64,000 nt of DNA from the NCBI RefSeq assembly GCF_024266705.1, contig NZ_CP100757.1:1178001-1242000 (forward strand), in the 5' to 3' direction. Position 1 is the first letter of the stretch, and every line of letters starts with the position of its first letter. The position numbers and the translations under genes were made by a program. The notes beneath the pieces were generated by a model. That model was given only the letters and a program-made list of their open reading frames with translations, was not told the origin of the DNA and searched no databases. This stretch comes from Natrinema gelatinilyticum. Lineage in GTDB: Archaea > Halobacteriota > Halobacteria > Halobacteriales > Natrialbaceae. Positions 43,285-52,763 of the stretch are shown piece by piece.

Positions 43285-44562
43285 ATGAAGTACAGTCCAC
43301 GATACCGACTCTTTCCCACCACCACCCAACGGGAGAGTCTCGACTGGATTCGTGACACCGTGCGACAAGTGTACAACCACGCCCTCCACGAATTCGACAA
43401 GATACCAGAAGACGAGGGGACGCTTCGACAGCGCGTCTGGCACGTCCGCGACGAACTCCCACAACTCAAGCAACAGTGGACTGACCTCAAACAGGTCTAC
43501 TCCACCGTCTTGCAGAAAGCTGTCGAGCGTATCCGTACCAACATCACCAACCTCGGCACACTCAAAGCCAAGGGCTACGATGTTGGCTCGTTGAACTGGA
43601 AGTCACCGCATGAGTATCGGAGTTTCACATACCGGCAATCGGGCTTCGAACTCGACACGAAGAGTGGCCCGTGAGACCGAGCGATACTCCGCCTCAAAAA
43701 AGTACGCGGTGAAACCATCGAAATCCCACTCCGACTTCACCGCGACCTTCCCGACCACGATGCTATCAAGGAAGTCACGGTGAAGAAAGAACCCACAGGA
43801 GTGTGGTACGCTTCGTTCTGCATCAGCACCGACGAACCAGATAAACCAGACTCAGGGGACATCGACGCTGAGGATACCGTAGGAATCGACCTTGGCGTCC
43901 TCACCTTCGTCCACGATTCGGCTGGACGGTCTATCGGCCGTCTTGACTTATCCGATGAGCGAAAACGCCTCGAGCGCGAGCAACGCTCGCTTTCTCGCAA
44001 ACAGTACGAGTCGAACAACTGGGAGACGCAACGGCGTCGAGTCGCGACGGTCCATGCTCGTATGTCGAACAAAAAGCGAGACTATAAGCACAAACTCGCG
44101 CACTATTACGCCACCGAGCACGACGCCGTGTTCGTTGAGGATTTGAACGTGACGTCACTGCTTGAAGCCAGTGGCAACGCTCGGAACAAGGCCGAAGTCG
44201 GCTGGCGAAACTTCAGTACGATTCTGAAACATCACGGTCGGAAGAACGAGTGTCACGTTATCGAAGTCGAACCGAGTGGCACGACGAAAGAGTGTGCATC
44301 GTGTGGCGTGGAGACGGCGAAACCGGTGTGGGTTCGGGAACATTCCTGCCCGTCGTGTGGGTTCGAATTAGACAGGGATTGGAACGCGGCGTTGAATATC
44401 CAGTCGCGTGGTCTGGAGAACCTAGGAGTGGTTCACTCCGAAGCAACGCCTGTGGAGACTGCGACCGCTGTGGATACCGTTCCCGTATCTGCACGTCGCG
44501 TCGTCGAAGCAGGAAGCCCTGCCCTCAAGGAGTCGCCGAAGGCGACGAGTAGGGCGGAGTAG
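43285..44562 (+). pseudogene. tnpB: tnpB copy B, interrupted by one in-frame TGA
   Basis: Codons align one-to-one with copy A (425 codons, no frameshift). At 43672-43674 an Arg codon (after KSGP) has become TGA; the frame continues to 44562. RuvC residues (GIDLGVLTF, FVEDLNV, DRDWNAALNI) and the zinc ribbon cysteines are intact downstream. Either a nonsense mutation has killed it recently or a truncated C-terminal protein is made from an internal start near 43780. A trans-acting TnpB from copy A could still use its guide RNA. Confidence 0.88.
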
Positions 44563-44567
44563 TTCAC
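44415..44567 (+). ncRNA. Predicted TnpB guide (omega) RNA scaffold, copy B
   Basis: 3' end of tnpB with hairpin GTCGCCGAAGGCGAC (44533-44547) and the terminal AGGGCGGAGTAGTTCAC. The guide would be the first bases after 44567 (GTGCCTCCGTGCG...). The 5' limit is uncertain. Confidence 0.45.
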
Positions 44568-44696
44568 GTGCCTCCGTGCGTATCTCTTGGTCTGATTCAA
44601 ATTGGGACTCGGTCAGCGAAAGCGATCCGTTGAATGCAGTCCTGTAATCGATTCTATTGACGGAATATTTTTGCACGCTGCTCGTAAACTGCGCAT

Positions 44697-47600
44697 ATGA
44701 GTTCGTCCGCACCCACTCCCGACGCTGTTCGCGCAGAACTCGACGGCCTCGGTCCGCCCGGTACTCCGGTGACCACGCCGGAGGTCGCCGAGAACTTCGA
44801 CTGTACGAATCGGACGATCTACAACAGACTCGAGTCGCTCGTCGAGGACGGCATTATCGAGACGAAGAAGGTCGGCGCTCGCGGGCGGGTATGGTGGCAG
44901 CCCGTCAGTGACGACGACCCTGTCGAGCACGATTCGGAGGCGACCGTCACCGAGTCGACGTTCCGCCAACTGTTCGAGAACGTCTCGGGGCTCTATCTCA
45001 TCCTCGAGCCCGAAGACTACGAGATCGTCGCCGTGAGCGACGCCTACCTGGACGCGACAATGACCGAGCGGGCGGAGATCATGGGCGAGAATATATTCGA
45101 TGTATTCCCCGCCGATCCCGACGACCCAGACCCCGAAGGAGCTCCCCGGTTGCGGAGGTCACTCGAACGAGTGAAAGCGGAGCAAGAAACCGACGTCATG
45201 CCGGTGACGTTCTATCCAATCCCCCGCCCCGACTCCGAGAACGAGGAGTTCGAGGACCGCTGGTGGAGCCCGACGAACGCACCCGTCGTCGGCGAATCGG
45301 GCGATATCGACTACATCATCCACCGTGTCGAGGACGTCACGCCGGTCGTCCGCCAGCTCCAAGCCGACGGCGGCGAAGCGGTGCTCGACCGCCTCGACAC
45401 CCGCGACTCTCACCTCACGACGGACATTATGCTACGGGGCCAGGAGTTACACGAAGCAAAGGAGACTACCTACGACCGACTGCAGGCGAACGAGGAGCGG
45501 CTGAACGCGTTCGTGACGGCGACCTCGGAGGTCGTCTATCGCATGAGTCCCGACTGGACCGAGATGCACGAACTCGACGGCCAGGGGTTCATCGCCGATA
45601 CCGATGAAGTCCGGAGCAACTGGCTCGATGACTATATCCCGCCCGACGAGCAGGGGCGCGTTCAGGACACCATCGCGGAAGCCATCGAGACCAAGAGCAC
45701 CTTCGAGTTGGAACACCAGGTCCTGCAGGTCGATGGAACTCGAGGCTGGACCTACTCTCGGGCGGTGCCAATCCTGAACGACGACGGCGAAATCACCGAA
45801 TGGTTCGGGACAGCGTCGGACATCACCGAACGCAAGCAACGGGAACAGCTGCTGGAGGCGCAAAAGGAGCTGCTGGAACTGATCGCCGCCGGGACACCAC
45901 TCGATAAGTGTCTCTATGCACTGTGCGCTGCAGTTCCGAAACTCAGCCAGGGCGTTCGAGCCAGTATCCTGCTCGCAGACGACGACCGCGACTCGTTCCA
46001 GCGCCCCATCGCCCCAGATCTGGACCAATCGTGGGGAGAGGGGCTCGAAGATGCACCGATCAACGACCTCATGATCGGCACGTGCGGAGAGGCGGTGTTT
46101 CGCGGCGATGGCATCACCTGCGAAGACGTTACGACCGACGACAGATGGTCGGAGGAATGGCGTGAACTCTGCGTCGCGAACGACGTGCTCGCCGGACATT
46201 CAGAACCCATACGGGATGGGGACGGCGAGCCCGTGGGTTCGTTCATGCTCTGTTTCGACGAGCCACGCACTCCGAACGAGTGGGAACGCCAATTATCGGA
46301 CTTTGCCACCTACATCGCAGGCATCGCGGTCGAGCGCCACCAGTCGCGGCAAGCACTGCAGCAGACTAACGAATCCCTCGAACGGCTCAACGACGCGAGT
46401 CGCGAACTAATCGACGCCGATACAGAGGAGATCAGCGAGCACGCCCCGGCACTCGCACAGGACGTGCTTGACGCCGACTACGTCGCTCTATGGCGCTACG
46501 ACGACCGGACCGGCGATGTCTATGAGTTTAGTCGCCACACGAGTCCTGAGCTAGACCCGCAGGCAGTGGAACTCCCCGACGAGTTCTCCGACCAAGTCTG
46601 GCAGACGTTCATCAGCGACGATATCAATGTCGTCAACGATCTCGACAGCATTGAGTGTGCGTCTTCGAAGTCGTCGCTACGGAGCCGCATACTCGCCCCG
46701 CTCGGGAGACATGGCGTCATTTGCGTTGGGTCGACGCACTCTGAGGCATTCGACGAACTGACAGTCGATCTCATGGAGACGGTTGCGGCGACCGTCGAAA
46801 CTGCGTGGGACCGCGCCGACGGCGAACAGGAACTGGAGCGGAAAAACGCGGAACTAACGCGGCTCGACAATCTCAACACGCTCATTCGGCAGATCGACCA
46901 GGCGCTTGTCCAGGCCGAGACGGTCGATGAAATCGACGAAGCTGTTTGTGACCGGCTTGCGGAGTCCGCGCTCTTCGAGTTCGCCTGGGTCGGCGACTTC
47001 GACGCTGCCGCCGACGCGATCGAACCCCGGGCATGGGCGGGCGTCGACAGCAGTTCGCTGGCCGATCTCATAGTAGAGGACGACAAATCAGGTCCCGACG
47101 GAAACCCCTTCATGTCCGCGATTCAGACCGGCGAGACACAGATTATCGATGATATCGCGACTGACGCGCGGGCTGCCCCGTGGCGCGAGATTGCCCTTGA
47201 ACTGGGAGCACGCTCGTGTCTCAGTATTCCGCTCGTGTACGATGAGTTCGTCTACGGCGTCCTGAAGGTCTATGACGGAACGCCGCAGTACGACGACCGC
47301 GATACCGACGTGCTGGCGGAACTCGGGCAGACGATCGCCCACGCGATCCACACCGTCGAGACCAGAGGGACTGACTGGACGGACAGTGTAATCGAACTCA
47401 CGCTCCGCTCGGAGACCGCAGAAACCCCACTGTGTCGCCTCGCCCGAGAAACAGGCTGTGCGATCGAGTTCGAGGGACTCGTGCCGGGATCAGACGACGA
47501 GATAACCGTGTTCTTCACCGCGACGGATATCGTATCCAGCGAACTGGTCGCTGCCGGTGAGGAGTCACTCGCCATCGATGAACTGCACCAGCTCACTGAC

Positions 47601-48044
47601 CATGACGAGGGTGCCATGTTCAAAGCACGGCTGGCTGATTCAATGCTCGCTACACACGTCCTCGATCGGAACGCGACAGTTCGCTCGCTCTCCATCGATG
47701 CGGGCACTGCGACTACCGTCATCGACCTCTCGGAGTCAGCCGATGTCCGCAGATTTGTCGAACGGATCCAGGACACGGTTCCGGATCTCGAACTCCTCGG
47801 CCGTCGAACGCGAACCCACTCACTCGAGATGCAACATACGCTTCAGGGCGTGTTCGAGGACCGACTGACGCCCCGCCAGCAGGAAATTCTCCAGTTGGCC
47901 TACCGAAGTGGGTTCTTCGAGTCGCCTCGGGTGCAGACTGGCAAGGAACTCTCCGACGCGCTTGACCTCTCACAGTCGACGTTCAACTACCACCTTCGGG
48001 GCGCCGAGCGCAGCATTTTCGAAGTGGTATTCGATTCCGTGTAG
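44697..48044 (+). CDS. PAS/GAF sensor regulator with HTH_10 (bacterio-opsin-activator type)
   Basis: An 1115-aa cytoplasmic regulator. N-terminal winged helix (about 15-68: TTPEVAENFDCTNRTIYNRL, then GRVWWQP), PAS (about 95-190), PAS (about 270-380, ending GTASDITERKQRE), GAF (about 385-545, with CGEAVFRGDGITCEDV), GAF (about 560-700), coiled coil (about 700-735), GAF (about 735-885), BAT-type domain (about 890-1045), and HTH_10 (about 1055-1110, LTPRQQEILQLAYRSGFF). It combines two DNA-binding modules at opposite ends. Ligand unknown. It shares its C-terminal half architecture with the regulator at 20556. It starts 130 bases after TnpB copy B. Confidence 0.88.
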   Translation: MSSSAPTPDAVRAELDGLGPPGTPVTTPEVAENFDCTNRTIYNRLESLVEDGIIETKKVGARGRVWWQPVSDDDPVEHDSEATVTESTFRQLFENVSGLYLILEPEDYEIVAVSDAYLDATMTERAEIMGENIFDVFPADPDDPDPEGAPRLRRSLERVKAEQETDVMPVTFYPIPRPDSENEEFEDRWWSPTNAPVVGESGDIDYIIHRVEDVTPVVRQLQADGGEAVLDRLDTRDSHLTTDIMLRGQELHEAKETTYDRLQANEERLNAFVTATSEVVYRMSPDWTEMHELDGQGFIADTDEVRSNWLDDYIPPDEQGRVQDTIAEAIETKSTFELEHQVLQVDGTRGWTYSRAVPILNDDGEITEWFGTASDITERKQREQLLEAQKELLELIAAGTPLDKCLYALCAAVPKLSQGVRASILLADDDRDSFQRPIAPDLDQSWGEGLEDAPINDLMIGTCGEAVFRGDGITCEDVTTDDRWSEEWRELCVANDVLAGHSEPIRDGDGEPVGSFMLCFDEPRTPNEWERQLSDFATYIAGIAVERHQSRQALQQTNESLERLNDASRELIDADTEEISEHAPALAQDVLDADYVALWRYDDRTGDVYEFSRHTSPELDPQAVELPDEFSDQVWQTFISDDINVVNDLDSIECASSKSSLRSRILAPLGRHGVICVGSTHSEAFDELTVDLMETVAATVETAWDRADGEQELERKNAELTRLDNLNTLIRQIDQALVQAETVDEIDEAVCDRLAESALFEFAWVGDFDAAADAIEPRAWAGVDSSSLADLIVEDDKSGPDGNPFMSAIQTGETQIIDDIATDARAAPWREIALELGARSCLSIPLVYDEFVYGVLKVYDGTPQYDDRDTDVLAELGQTIAHAIHTVETRGTDWTDSVIELTLRSETAETPLCRLARETGCAIEFEGLVPGSDDEITVFFTATDIVSSELVAAGEESLAIDELHQLTDHDEGAMFKARLADSMLATHVLDRNATVRSLSIDAGTATTVIDLSESADVRRFVERIQDTVPDLELLGRRTRTHSLEMQHTLQGVFEDRLTPRQQEILQLAYRSGFFESPRVQTGKELSDALDLSQSTFNYHLRGAERSIFEVVFDSV

Positions 48045-48285
48045 GGATCTATTTTTCCTGAAGTTATGCCCATTTGATTATTGCGTATTAGCCGGATGTG
48101 TATCGCGTACTCGTGATCTCATGTCGTCCCTCTCTTCGTAAGGACACAGGCGATACATCGATTGCATAGAGTGGTCAGCAGTGATCGTTCGCTGCGGATG
48201 GTATCGCAATGTTGCGACCGAATCTCCCTAGCGTTCGCACTTCTCCGAAGTATCCCTTTCCCCGCTGCACCTAGAAACGGGGGAT

Positions 48286-48552
48286 ATGACTCTCGACGGA
48301 CAGGGAACTGATTCAGGCGACCGCATGCGTTCAACCCAGTCTTCTACTACCGAAGATGGACTGACCTCCGAGATGCGCAGCATCCTGAGCCACCCCTACA
48401 ACCGACGCATTCTGCTCCCCCTTCTCGGATGGGAGACACCTATCGAGGGTGACGAACTCACGGCACGCGTTGTCGCAACAGACGTCGAGACACGTCGCAC
48501 AGAGAATGTTGGAGCAGTTGAGACGCGCGAGAACGGACAATCCAAAACATGA
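48286..48552 (+). CDS. Short DUF7344-like HTH fragment or small regulator
   Basis: An 88-aa protein. The central LTSEMRSILSHPYNRRILLP followed by LLGWETPIEGDEL resembles the first helices of the DUF7344 winged-HTH family, but the recognition helix and wing are missing and the C-terminus (VETRRTENVGAVETREN) looks unrelated. It may be a truncated relative. Its stop overlaps the start of the next gene by 4 bases (ATGA), so they are coupled. Confidence 0.55.
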   Translation: MTLDGQGTDSGDRMRSTQSSTTEDGLTSEMRSILSHPYNRRILLPLLGWETPIEGDELTARVVATDVETRRTENVGAVETRENGQSKT

Positions 48553-48884
48553 CCGTAAACAACTCATTAGCACCGCCCTCGCTGGACCGCGTTTTCGATA
48601 TTTTGGCGAACAAGTACCGTCGAAGACTACTCGTCGCACTGCTGGAACACAACCCACAGGACGACGAGGGCCCACAGATTCCCACTGACGTTGAACTCGA
48701 GGATGAGGATCTAGAATCGTTCCAGATTCGTATGACGAATGCGCATCTCCCGAAGCTCGAAGATGCCGGAGTTATTGAGTGGGATCAAGGGAATAACACG
48801 GTGCGGAAGGGGCCTCGGTTCGACGAGATTCGCCCGCTGCTCGAGCTGATGCAGAACCACGCTGACGAACTCCCCGACGATTGA
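48549..48884 (+). CDS. DUF7344-family winged-HTH protein
   Basis: A 111-aa protein: LDRVFDILANKYRRRLLVAL, LEHNPQDD, then IRMTNAHLPKLEDAGVIEWD and a wing GNNTVRKGPRFDEIRPLL. This is the standard DUF7344 arrangement found in many haloarchaeal transcription regulators. It is translated from an ATG overlapping the end of the upstream short HTH gene. Targets are unknown. Confidence 0.8.
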   Translation: MTVNNSLAPPSLDRVFDILANKYRRRLLVALLEHNPQDDEGPQIPTDVELEDEDLESFQIRMTNAHLPKLEDAGVIEWDQGNNTVRKGPRFDEIRPLLELMQNHADELPDD

Positions 48885-48986
48885 CTCTGAGTCCACACCG
48901 GTTCGGCATACGATCTATCGTGGGATACGGCGCTTGCTGTGCCTTTTCATTCTCTGCTTAGTTCCGCAGCATCCGAGAACATTTAT

Positions 48987-49009
48987 CACCCCCGAGGGGT
49001 TCGGGGGTG
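48987..49009. repeat. Perfect 9-bp-stem hairpin before DUF6166 relic
   Basis: CACCCCCGA-5-TCGGGGGTG, a perfect 9-bp stem with a 5-base loop, 30 bases before the DUF6166 relic. Not followed by a U-run, so it is unlikely to be a terminator. It may be a 5'-UTR or plasmid-borne motif that travelled with the gene. Confidence 0.5.
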
Positions 49010-49038
49010 CTTGAACGAGCAAACCCGCGAACCGACCT

Positions 49039-49430
49039 ATGAAAAAATTAGCGACCTACACTTGCACGAATAGCCACGAGCCTCGGCTGACGCCGACGTC
49101 GTCTACGTCGGCTACCGTCGTCGAGGCCGCGCCATCGTCGAGAAACAACCCGGCCAGGAACGACTCACACCCGAATGCAGTCTCGAGCTGGCGAATCACA
49201 GTCTGAGCAGACTCGAATGGAATCCAGTGGCTGCGATCGGCCTAACTCGCGCTCGCCCTCCTGCTCGATTACACCGACGACGAGAAGTAGCACTGGCGGA
49301 GTACATGGCGTTCAAGAACGAAGTCGTGAGCCAGTTAGAGTGTACTGGTCACGAGCAGCGTTGGCGACTCACCAGCAGTGAGGTTGAAGCGGTAGTTGCA
49401 GCGAAAACCAGTGAAATCATCGCTCCTTAG
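49039..49430 (+). pseudogene. DUF6166-like protein, frameshifted
   Basis: Pieces in order: DADVVYVGYRRRGRAIVEKQ, PGQERLTPECSLELANHS, SRLEWNP (one frame), LALALLLDYTDDE (next frame), and VALAEYMAFKNEVVSQLE to WRLTSSEVEAVV (first frame again). This is the block order of the short haloarchaeal DUF6166 proteins. At least three frame changes (one before DAD, two around LALALLL) disrupt it. The native start is ambiguous; ATG 49039 opens a different frame. Confidence 0.65.
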
Positions 49431-49521
49431 AAGGATAGCGATACCGCGCAATCATCTGAGCGGCTGTTGGGAATTCGCCCAACATACTTGTACTGTCGGG
49501 CGTCAACCCAACGAGTGAGGG

Positions 49522-49955
49522 ATGGGCCACGAACTCACGCACCGCTACTCACACGTTGAAGCCGGCCTCGTTGAGAACGTCGTCATCCGACGAACGGCCG
49601 ATACAGATGCCTACCCGTCCGGCTGGAAGTACACACTGCATTGGGGCCGCTGCAAGATCTGACGCTCATCCGTTACGATAACGCGTACGATAATCTCGTT
49701 GACAGCCTCACCCTACTACGTCTTGATCTCATTCAAGCGATCGCCAAAGAGCACCCCGCAAGTATGCATGAGGCTGCACGACTCGTCGATCAAAACATTT
49801 CTGATGTCCATGCAGATCTGAAACAGCTGGAAGTACTGGGTATCCTCGAACTCGAGGAAGGAGGCCCTGGTGGAGCGATCCAGCCAGTTGTTCCATTCGA
49901 CAAAATCGAGATGCACATTGACTACCCCCTTCTCGAAAATGTCGACGCAGACTAG
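49522..49955 (+). pseudogene. Hybrid toxin-antitoxin relic (DUF6516-like toxin fused to HTH antitoxin)
   Basis: From ATG 49522 the frame gives THRYSHVEAGLVENVVIRRT then DAYPSGWKYTLHWG, like a DUF6516-type toxin. A one-base shift continues LTLIRYDNAYD (toxin), then LVDSLTLLRLDLIQAIAKEH, PASMHEAARLVDQNISDVHA, LGILELEEGG, a winged-HTH antitoxin C-terminus. The toxin's C-terminal half and the antitoxin's N-terminal half are both missing, so a deletion fused them. A 104-aa hybrid could be translated from 49641. Confidence 0.6.
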
Positions 49956-50119
49956 CCGCTTGTTTTTGCCCCTTCGAAAGGATGCGAGGGGAATCAGAAA
50001 GCTCTCGCGGAGAACGGATGTCTGATCCAAAGTAACAAGCAAGTTGAACAGTGGAATCATTGTCCAGTGAAGGATGTACGAAACGAACCGAGTACGTTGA
50101 GCGGAGCGACGTCAGTGTC

Positions 50120-51010
50120 TCACTGACGGTGAAGCTCACCGTGATCGCTACCAGGAGGCGGCTGAGGCACCTCTTCGGTATTCGTGAGTGTCGCCGCTCC
50201 CCAGATTGCTGTAATTATCACTGCAAGCAGCACCCATTGAGAGTAATAGAATACGTCTACGATTTCGATAGTTTCGGAGACGAAATTAATCCATCCGTGA
50301 AGAAAAATAATCCCGAGGATGCTGCGTGAGGTGTGATTATAGACCCACGTGAATACGACTGATAGTGCGACAATGCCGATCATGAACAGCCAGAACCCGA
50401 GTGTGGCGAATCCGACTTCCTCGCGTTGAAATGAGCCTTCAATAAAGAATAACGGGAGGTGCCAGACGGCCCAGACCACGCCTAGCAGCACGCTGGCACT
50501 CAGTGCGGACCAGTTCATCCGAAGCCGGTCTAATGCGTAGCCCCGCCATCCTAATTCTTCGAGAAGAGGCGGGAGTGTGGCGAAAAATAGCGCAGGCAGG
50601 ATCGCAAGTGGATTCACGCTGAATTCCTGCACCCCTTCGCCCCATGTCGCACCTGACCCACCTGATAGCATACTTACTACTGCCGCTGTGATAGTCACTG
50701 CTAACGGAAGCAGAAGTATCACGAGGAACCACCGAACGCCGATTCGGCGGACTTGTTCGAGGCGATTCCAGAAATCCGCCCGTCCTCGACCATCGTACAC
50801 AAGGTATACAAACCCAATACCGGAAGCTCCAGGGCCAACAAGCCCGATTAGTAGCAACACGAGTCCTACGGCGCTGTCAAACCTTACCTCGAGAGCGATT
50901 GCTGCCAGCCAGAATCCCCACGTTATGGCGAAAGTGACGGCAAAGAACAGCCATGGGTTCCCGATTGAGACGGACGTATTGCCAATTGTTCGATGTGCAG
51001 TCTGTTCCAT
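50120..51010 (-). CDS. CPBP-family intramembrane metalloprotease
   Basis: A 296-aa protein with about eight membrane segments. The Abi/CAAX-protease motifs are present: LPPLLEELGWRGYAL (EE...R, about residue 167), VVWAVWHLPLFFIEG (conserved His, about 205) and IFLHGWINF (His, about 255). These proteases act on prenylated or membrane proteins, or in bacteriocin immunity. ATG 51010 is used; the frame stops naturally at 50120. No operon partner; it sits among decayed genes but is itself intact. Confidence 0.9.
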   Translation of the reverse strand: MEQTAHRTIGNTSVSIGNPWLFFAVTFAITWGFWLAAIALEVRFDSAVGLVLLLIGLVGPGASGIGFVYLVYDGRGRADFWNRLEQVRRIGVRWFLVILLLPLAVTITAAVVSMLSGGSGATWGEGVQEFSVNPLAILPALFFATLPPLLEELGWRGYALDRLRMNWSALSASVLLGVVWAVWHLPLFFIEGSFQREEVGFATLGFWLFMIGIVALSVVFTWVYNHTSRSILGIIFLHGWINFVSETIEIVDVFYYSQWVLLAVIITAIWGAATLTNTEEVPQPPPGSDHGELHRQ

Positions 51011-51039
51011 ACTCCATTTATGGGCCGGACGCAGTTAAC

Positions 51040-51076
51040 GTGAACAGCCCCAACCACGAGGGTCGGGGTTGTTCAC
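51040..51076. repeat. Imperfect long palindrome
   Basis: Arms GTGAACAGCCCCAACC and GGTCGGGGTTGTTCAC, 14 of 16 paired, with a 5-base loop, just upstream of the protease start. The outer GTTCAC resembles IS200/605 right ends, so it may be a solitary end; a regulatory hairpin for the protease is the alternative. Confidence 0.45.
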
Positions 51077-51084
51077 TGATTGTT

Positions 51085-51489
51085 GACTGTGAGCGGGGGA
51101 ACTCATTGGATCGGGCAGCGAAGCGTTCGAAACACAGCTCCAGCCTTAGCGAGAGGTCGAACGGGATGACTCGAGCCGACGCCACGGTCTTCAGGTGCTA
51201 CCGGGACGCGACGGCATTTGCTACGGACAGGTCTTTGTTGTATTTGGCTTCCTGTCTGGCCTGTCGTCGGGAGTATCTACACTGGTAAGGTTCGTGCTGG
51301 GGGGATTCGGATCGTTCGGCGGTTCCAGTTCACCCACTCGGTCTGGAAATGTGCGATCTCGCCCGTCCACAACCCGAGTCGGCCTGCGGTGAGGCAGATG
51401 AATCGGGCCTCGAAGTCGTGCGGTTCCGGGAGTGCCGAGCACGCCCCCAGTAGAAGTTCAAACTGCCCGTCTGTGAGGACGTCTTCGTG
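51085..51489 (-). pseudogene. Tyrosine recombinase/integrase, decayed
   Basis: Minus strand: VLTDGQFELLLGACSALPEP, DFEARFICLTAGRLGLWTGE, IAHFQTEWVNWNRRTIRI, then a stop at 51277-51279, then CRRQARQEAKYNKDLSVA and KTVASARVIPFDLSLRLELC, FERFAARSN. The order matches the haloarchaeal integrase catalytic domain. The first catalytic Arg (usually in a GMRxGE-type motif) is Trp in GLWTGE. The C-terminal HxxR and Tyr parts and the N-terminal SAM-like domain are not found. Confidence 0.65.
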
Positions 51490-51671
51490 GGTGTGTCGGG
51501 TAGTTAGTGCCCTCCGATGTCGATCCGCCTATTCAGTAGCAGGTCGGTTGTGATAAGACACCTGAAGCCGTCTTCGTGCTATCGAGTTGGAAGTGTCGTC
51601 CGGTGGTGCTGCATGAGGGCGTGGAGGTACTGTGGATAAGTTCTTTGTAACGTCATTGTGTGGTTTGCTGT

Positions 51672-51860
51672 ATGGATTCTCAGCTGCTCAAAAAATCAGC
51701 CATTGCAGGACTTATTTCGCTTGGGGTTACATTGATTATAACCTATGTTGCATCACTAATCTGGCCGACACCGTGGGAACTGTTTATTGCTGTCGGATTA
51801 GCCTCATTCTTTTCAGCATTTGGTAGCGCGTACGGCGCACACATGGAATATCGTAGTTGA
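51672..51860 (+). CDS. Small two-helix membrane protein
   Basis: A 62-aa protein: basic start MDSQLLKKS, two hydrophobic helices (AIAGLISLGVTLIITYVASL and LFIAVGLASFFSAFGSAYGA) and a short tail HMEYRS. No family recognised. Lower G+C than its surroundings. It may belong to the decayed mobile region around it. Confidence 0.5.
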   Translation: MDSQLLKKSAIAGLISLGVTLIITYVASLIWPTPWELFIAVGLASFFSAFGSAYGAHMEYRS

Positions 51861-51892
51861 AAGCTGAGAGGATAGCACACGTTGTCAACCAT

Positions 51893-51911
51893 CTCGGGGT
51901 CACGCCCCGAG
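51893..51911. repeat. Solitary IS200/605-type end hairpin
   Basis: CTCGGGGTCACGCCCCGAG, followed by GTATTCGCCT. Same design as 34823-34845, 35072-35086, 53047-53069 and 60915-60933: a CTCGGGG stem. No element body next to it. Confidence 0.5.
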
Positions 51912-51989
51912 GTATTCGCCTATATTACTCGATCAAATGACAGAGCTCGTATTTCAATGATGTTCCCATCATTTATTGAATTCAGCCAG

Positions 51990-52373
51990 CTATACATCTT
52001 CGAATTCTTCTCTTCTTGTCTTCTCAAGCCACTCTTGCTTGGAGAAATCATTCCCATAGCGGATCATCTTACTCCGTGAGTCATAGTCGATGATCCCGTG
52101 GTCACCCAGTTTCGGAAGGTGGTGGTGCTGGAGTTCGAGTTCGAGTGCTTCCAGATGATCGTTCGGCGGATCTTCACCGGAAGGCGTCTCCCAACGTGCA
52201 ATCGTCTCCGTTAACTCGTTATACTCGACGGTGTCTCTGGCAGCGTCGTGGAGATAGTACAACACATATCGCCGTCGCTGGTTGGCCATGATTGAGAACA
52301 ACTCATCGAACGTCGATCCACTGCCATCATTCATCACTTGAGATCTGTTGGAATCTGTGTTGTCGTTGGCCAT
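51990..52373 (-). CDS. DUF7344-family winged-HTH protein
   Basis: A 127-aa regulator: STFDELFSIMANQRRRYVLY, VEYNELTETIARWE, and LELELQHHHLPKLGDHGIID then YDSRSKMIRYG. The conserved NQRRRYVLYYL and LxHHHLPKL blocks are diagnostic. It is followed on its left by an intergenic region and preceded by an A/T-rich 190-bp region (52374-52560), which contains several TATA-like stretches and is probably its promoter. Targets unknown. Confidence 0.85.
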   Translation of the reverse strand: MANDNTDSNRSQVMNDGSGSTFDELFSIMANQRRRYVLYYLHDAARDTVEYNELTETIARWETPSGEDPPNDHLEALELELQHHHLPKLGDHGIIDYDSRSKMIRYGNDFSKQEWLEKTRREEFEDV

Positions 52374-52763
52374 TGGTATTGGTTGCTCTATTCGCTCTCG
52401 TTAAATACCTAACACATACTATCGGATCACAGTGGCATATTTTATACAAATATTCAAATTTATTAATGAAATTCTGTCTGTATATTGAATAAATTTCAAT
52501 TTCGTAAATAAATAGTAGCAAAAGGTCAATGCTGAGGAGCATCGCTGATTACCGCTCCATTCGCACGGCATGTGTCGTCGGGCAGGATTCAGACACTAGG
52601 CGTTCCGTTTTACAGGTGGTCAAGGCGAATGTCACGAGGCTTGACTCCGAGCGCTTCACAGCATTGCAGCCATTCAGCCTGCGTCTTTAGGTTGCTCGCT
52701 TCGGGACAGATCGTACAGAGCGAGTGCTTCCTCAACTGTTTCCTCACATGTGTCATGATGCCC

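Larger units (their letters stand above)
43131..44567 (+). mobile_element. IS200/IS605-group TnpB element, copy B
   Basis: From left end TTAGCTGAAAGAGAGGG (43131) to right end TTCAC (44563-44567). Same size and sequence as copy A at 9606-11036 apart from scattered substitutions. It carries tnpB alone, and that gene has one in-frame stop. Confidence 0.85.

Noticed and set aside
43672..43674. TGA in tnpB copy B read as selenocysteine
   Set aside because: Haloarchaea are not known to use selenocysteine, the aligned residue in copy A is Arg, and no SECIS-like structure is evident.
48987..49009. Hairpin before the DUF6166 relic considered as a terminator
   Set aside because: No U-run follows and it lies upstream of a gene start.
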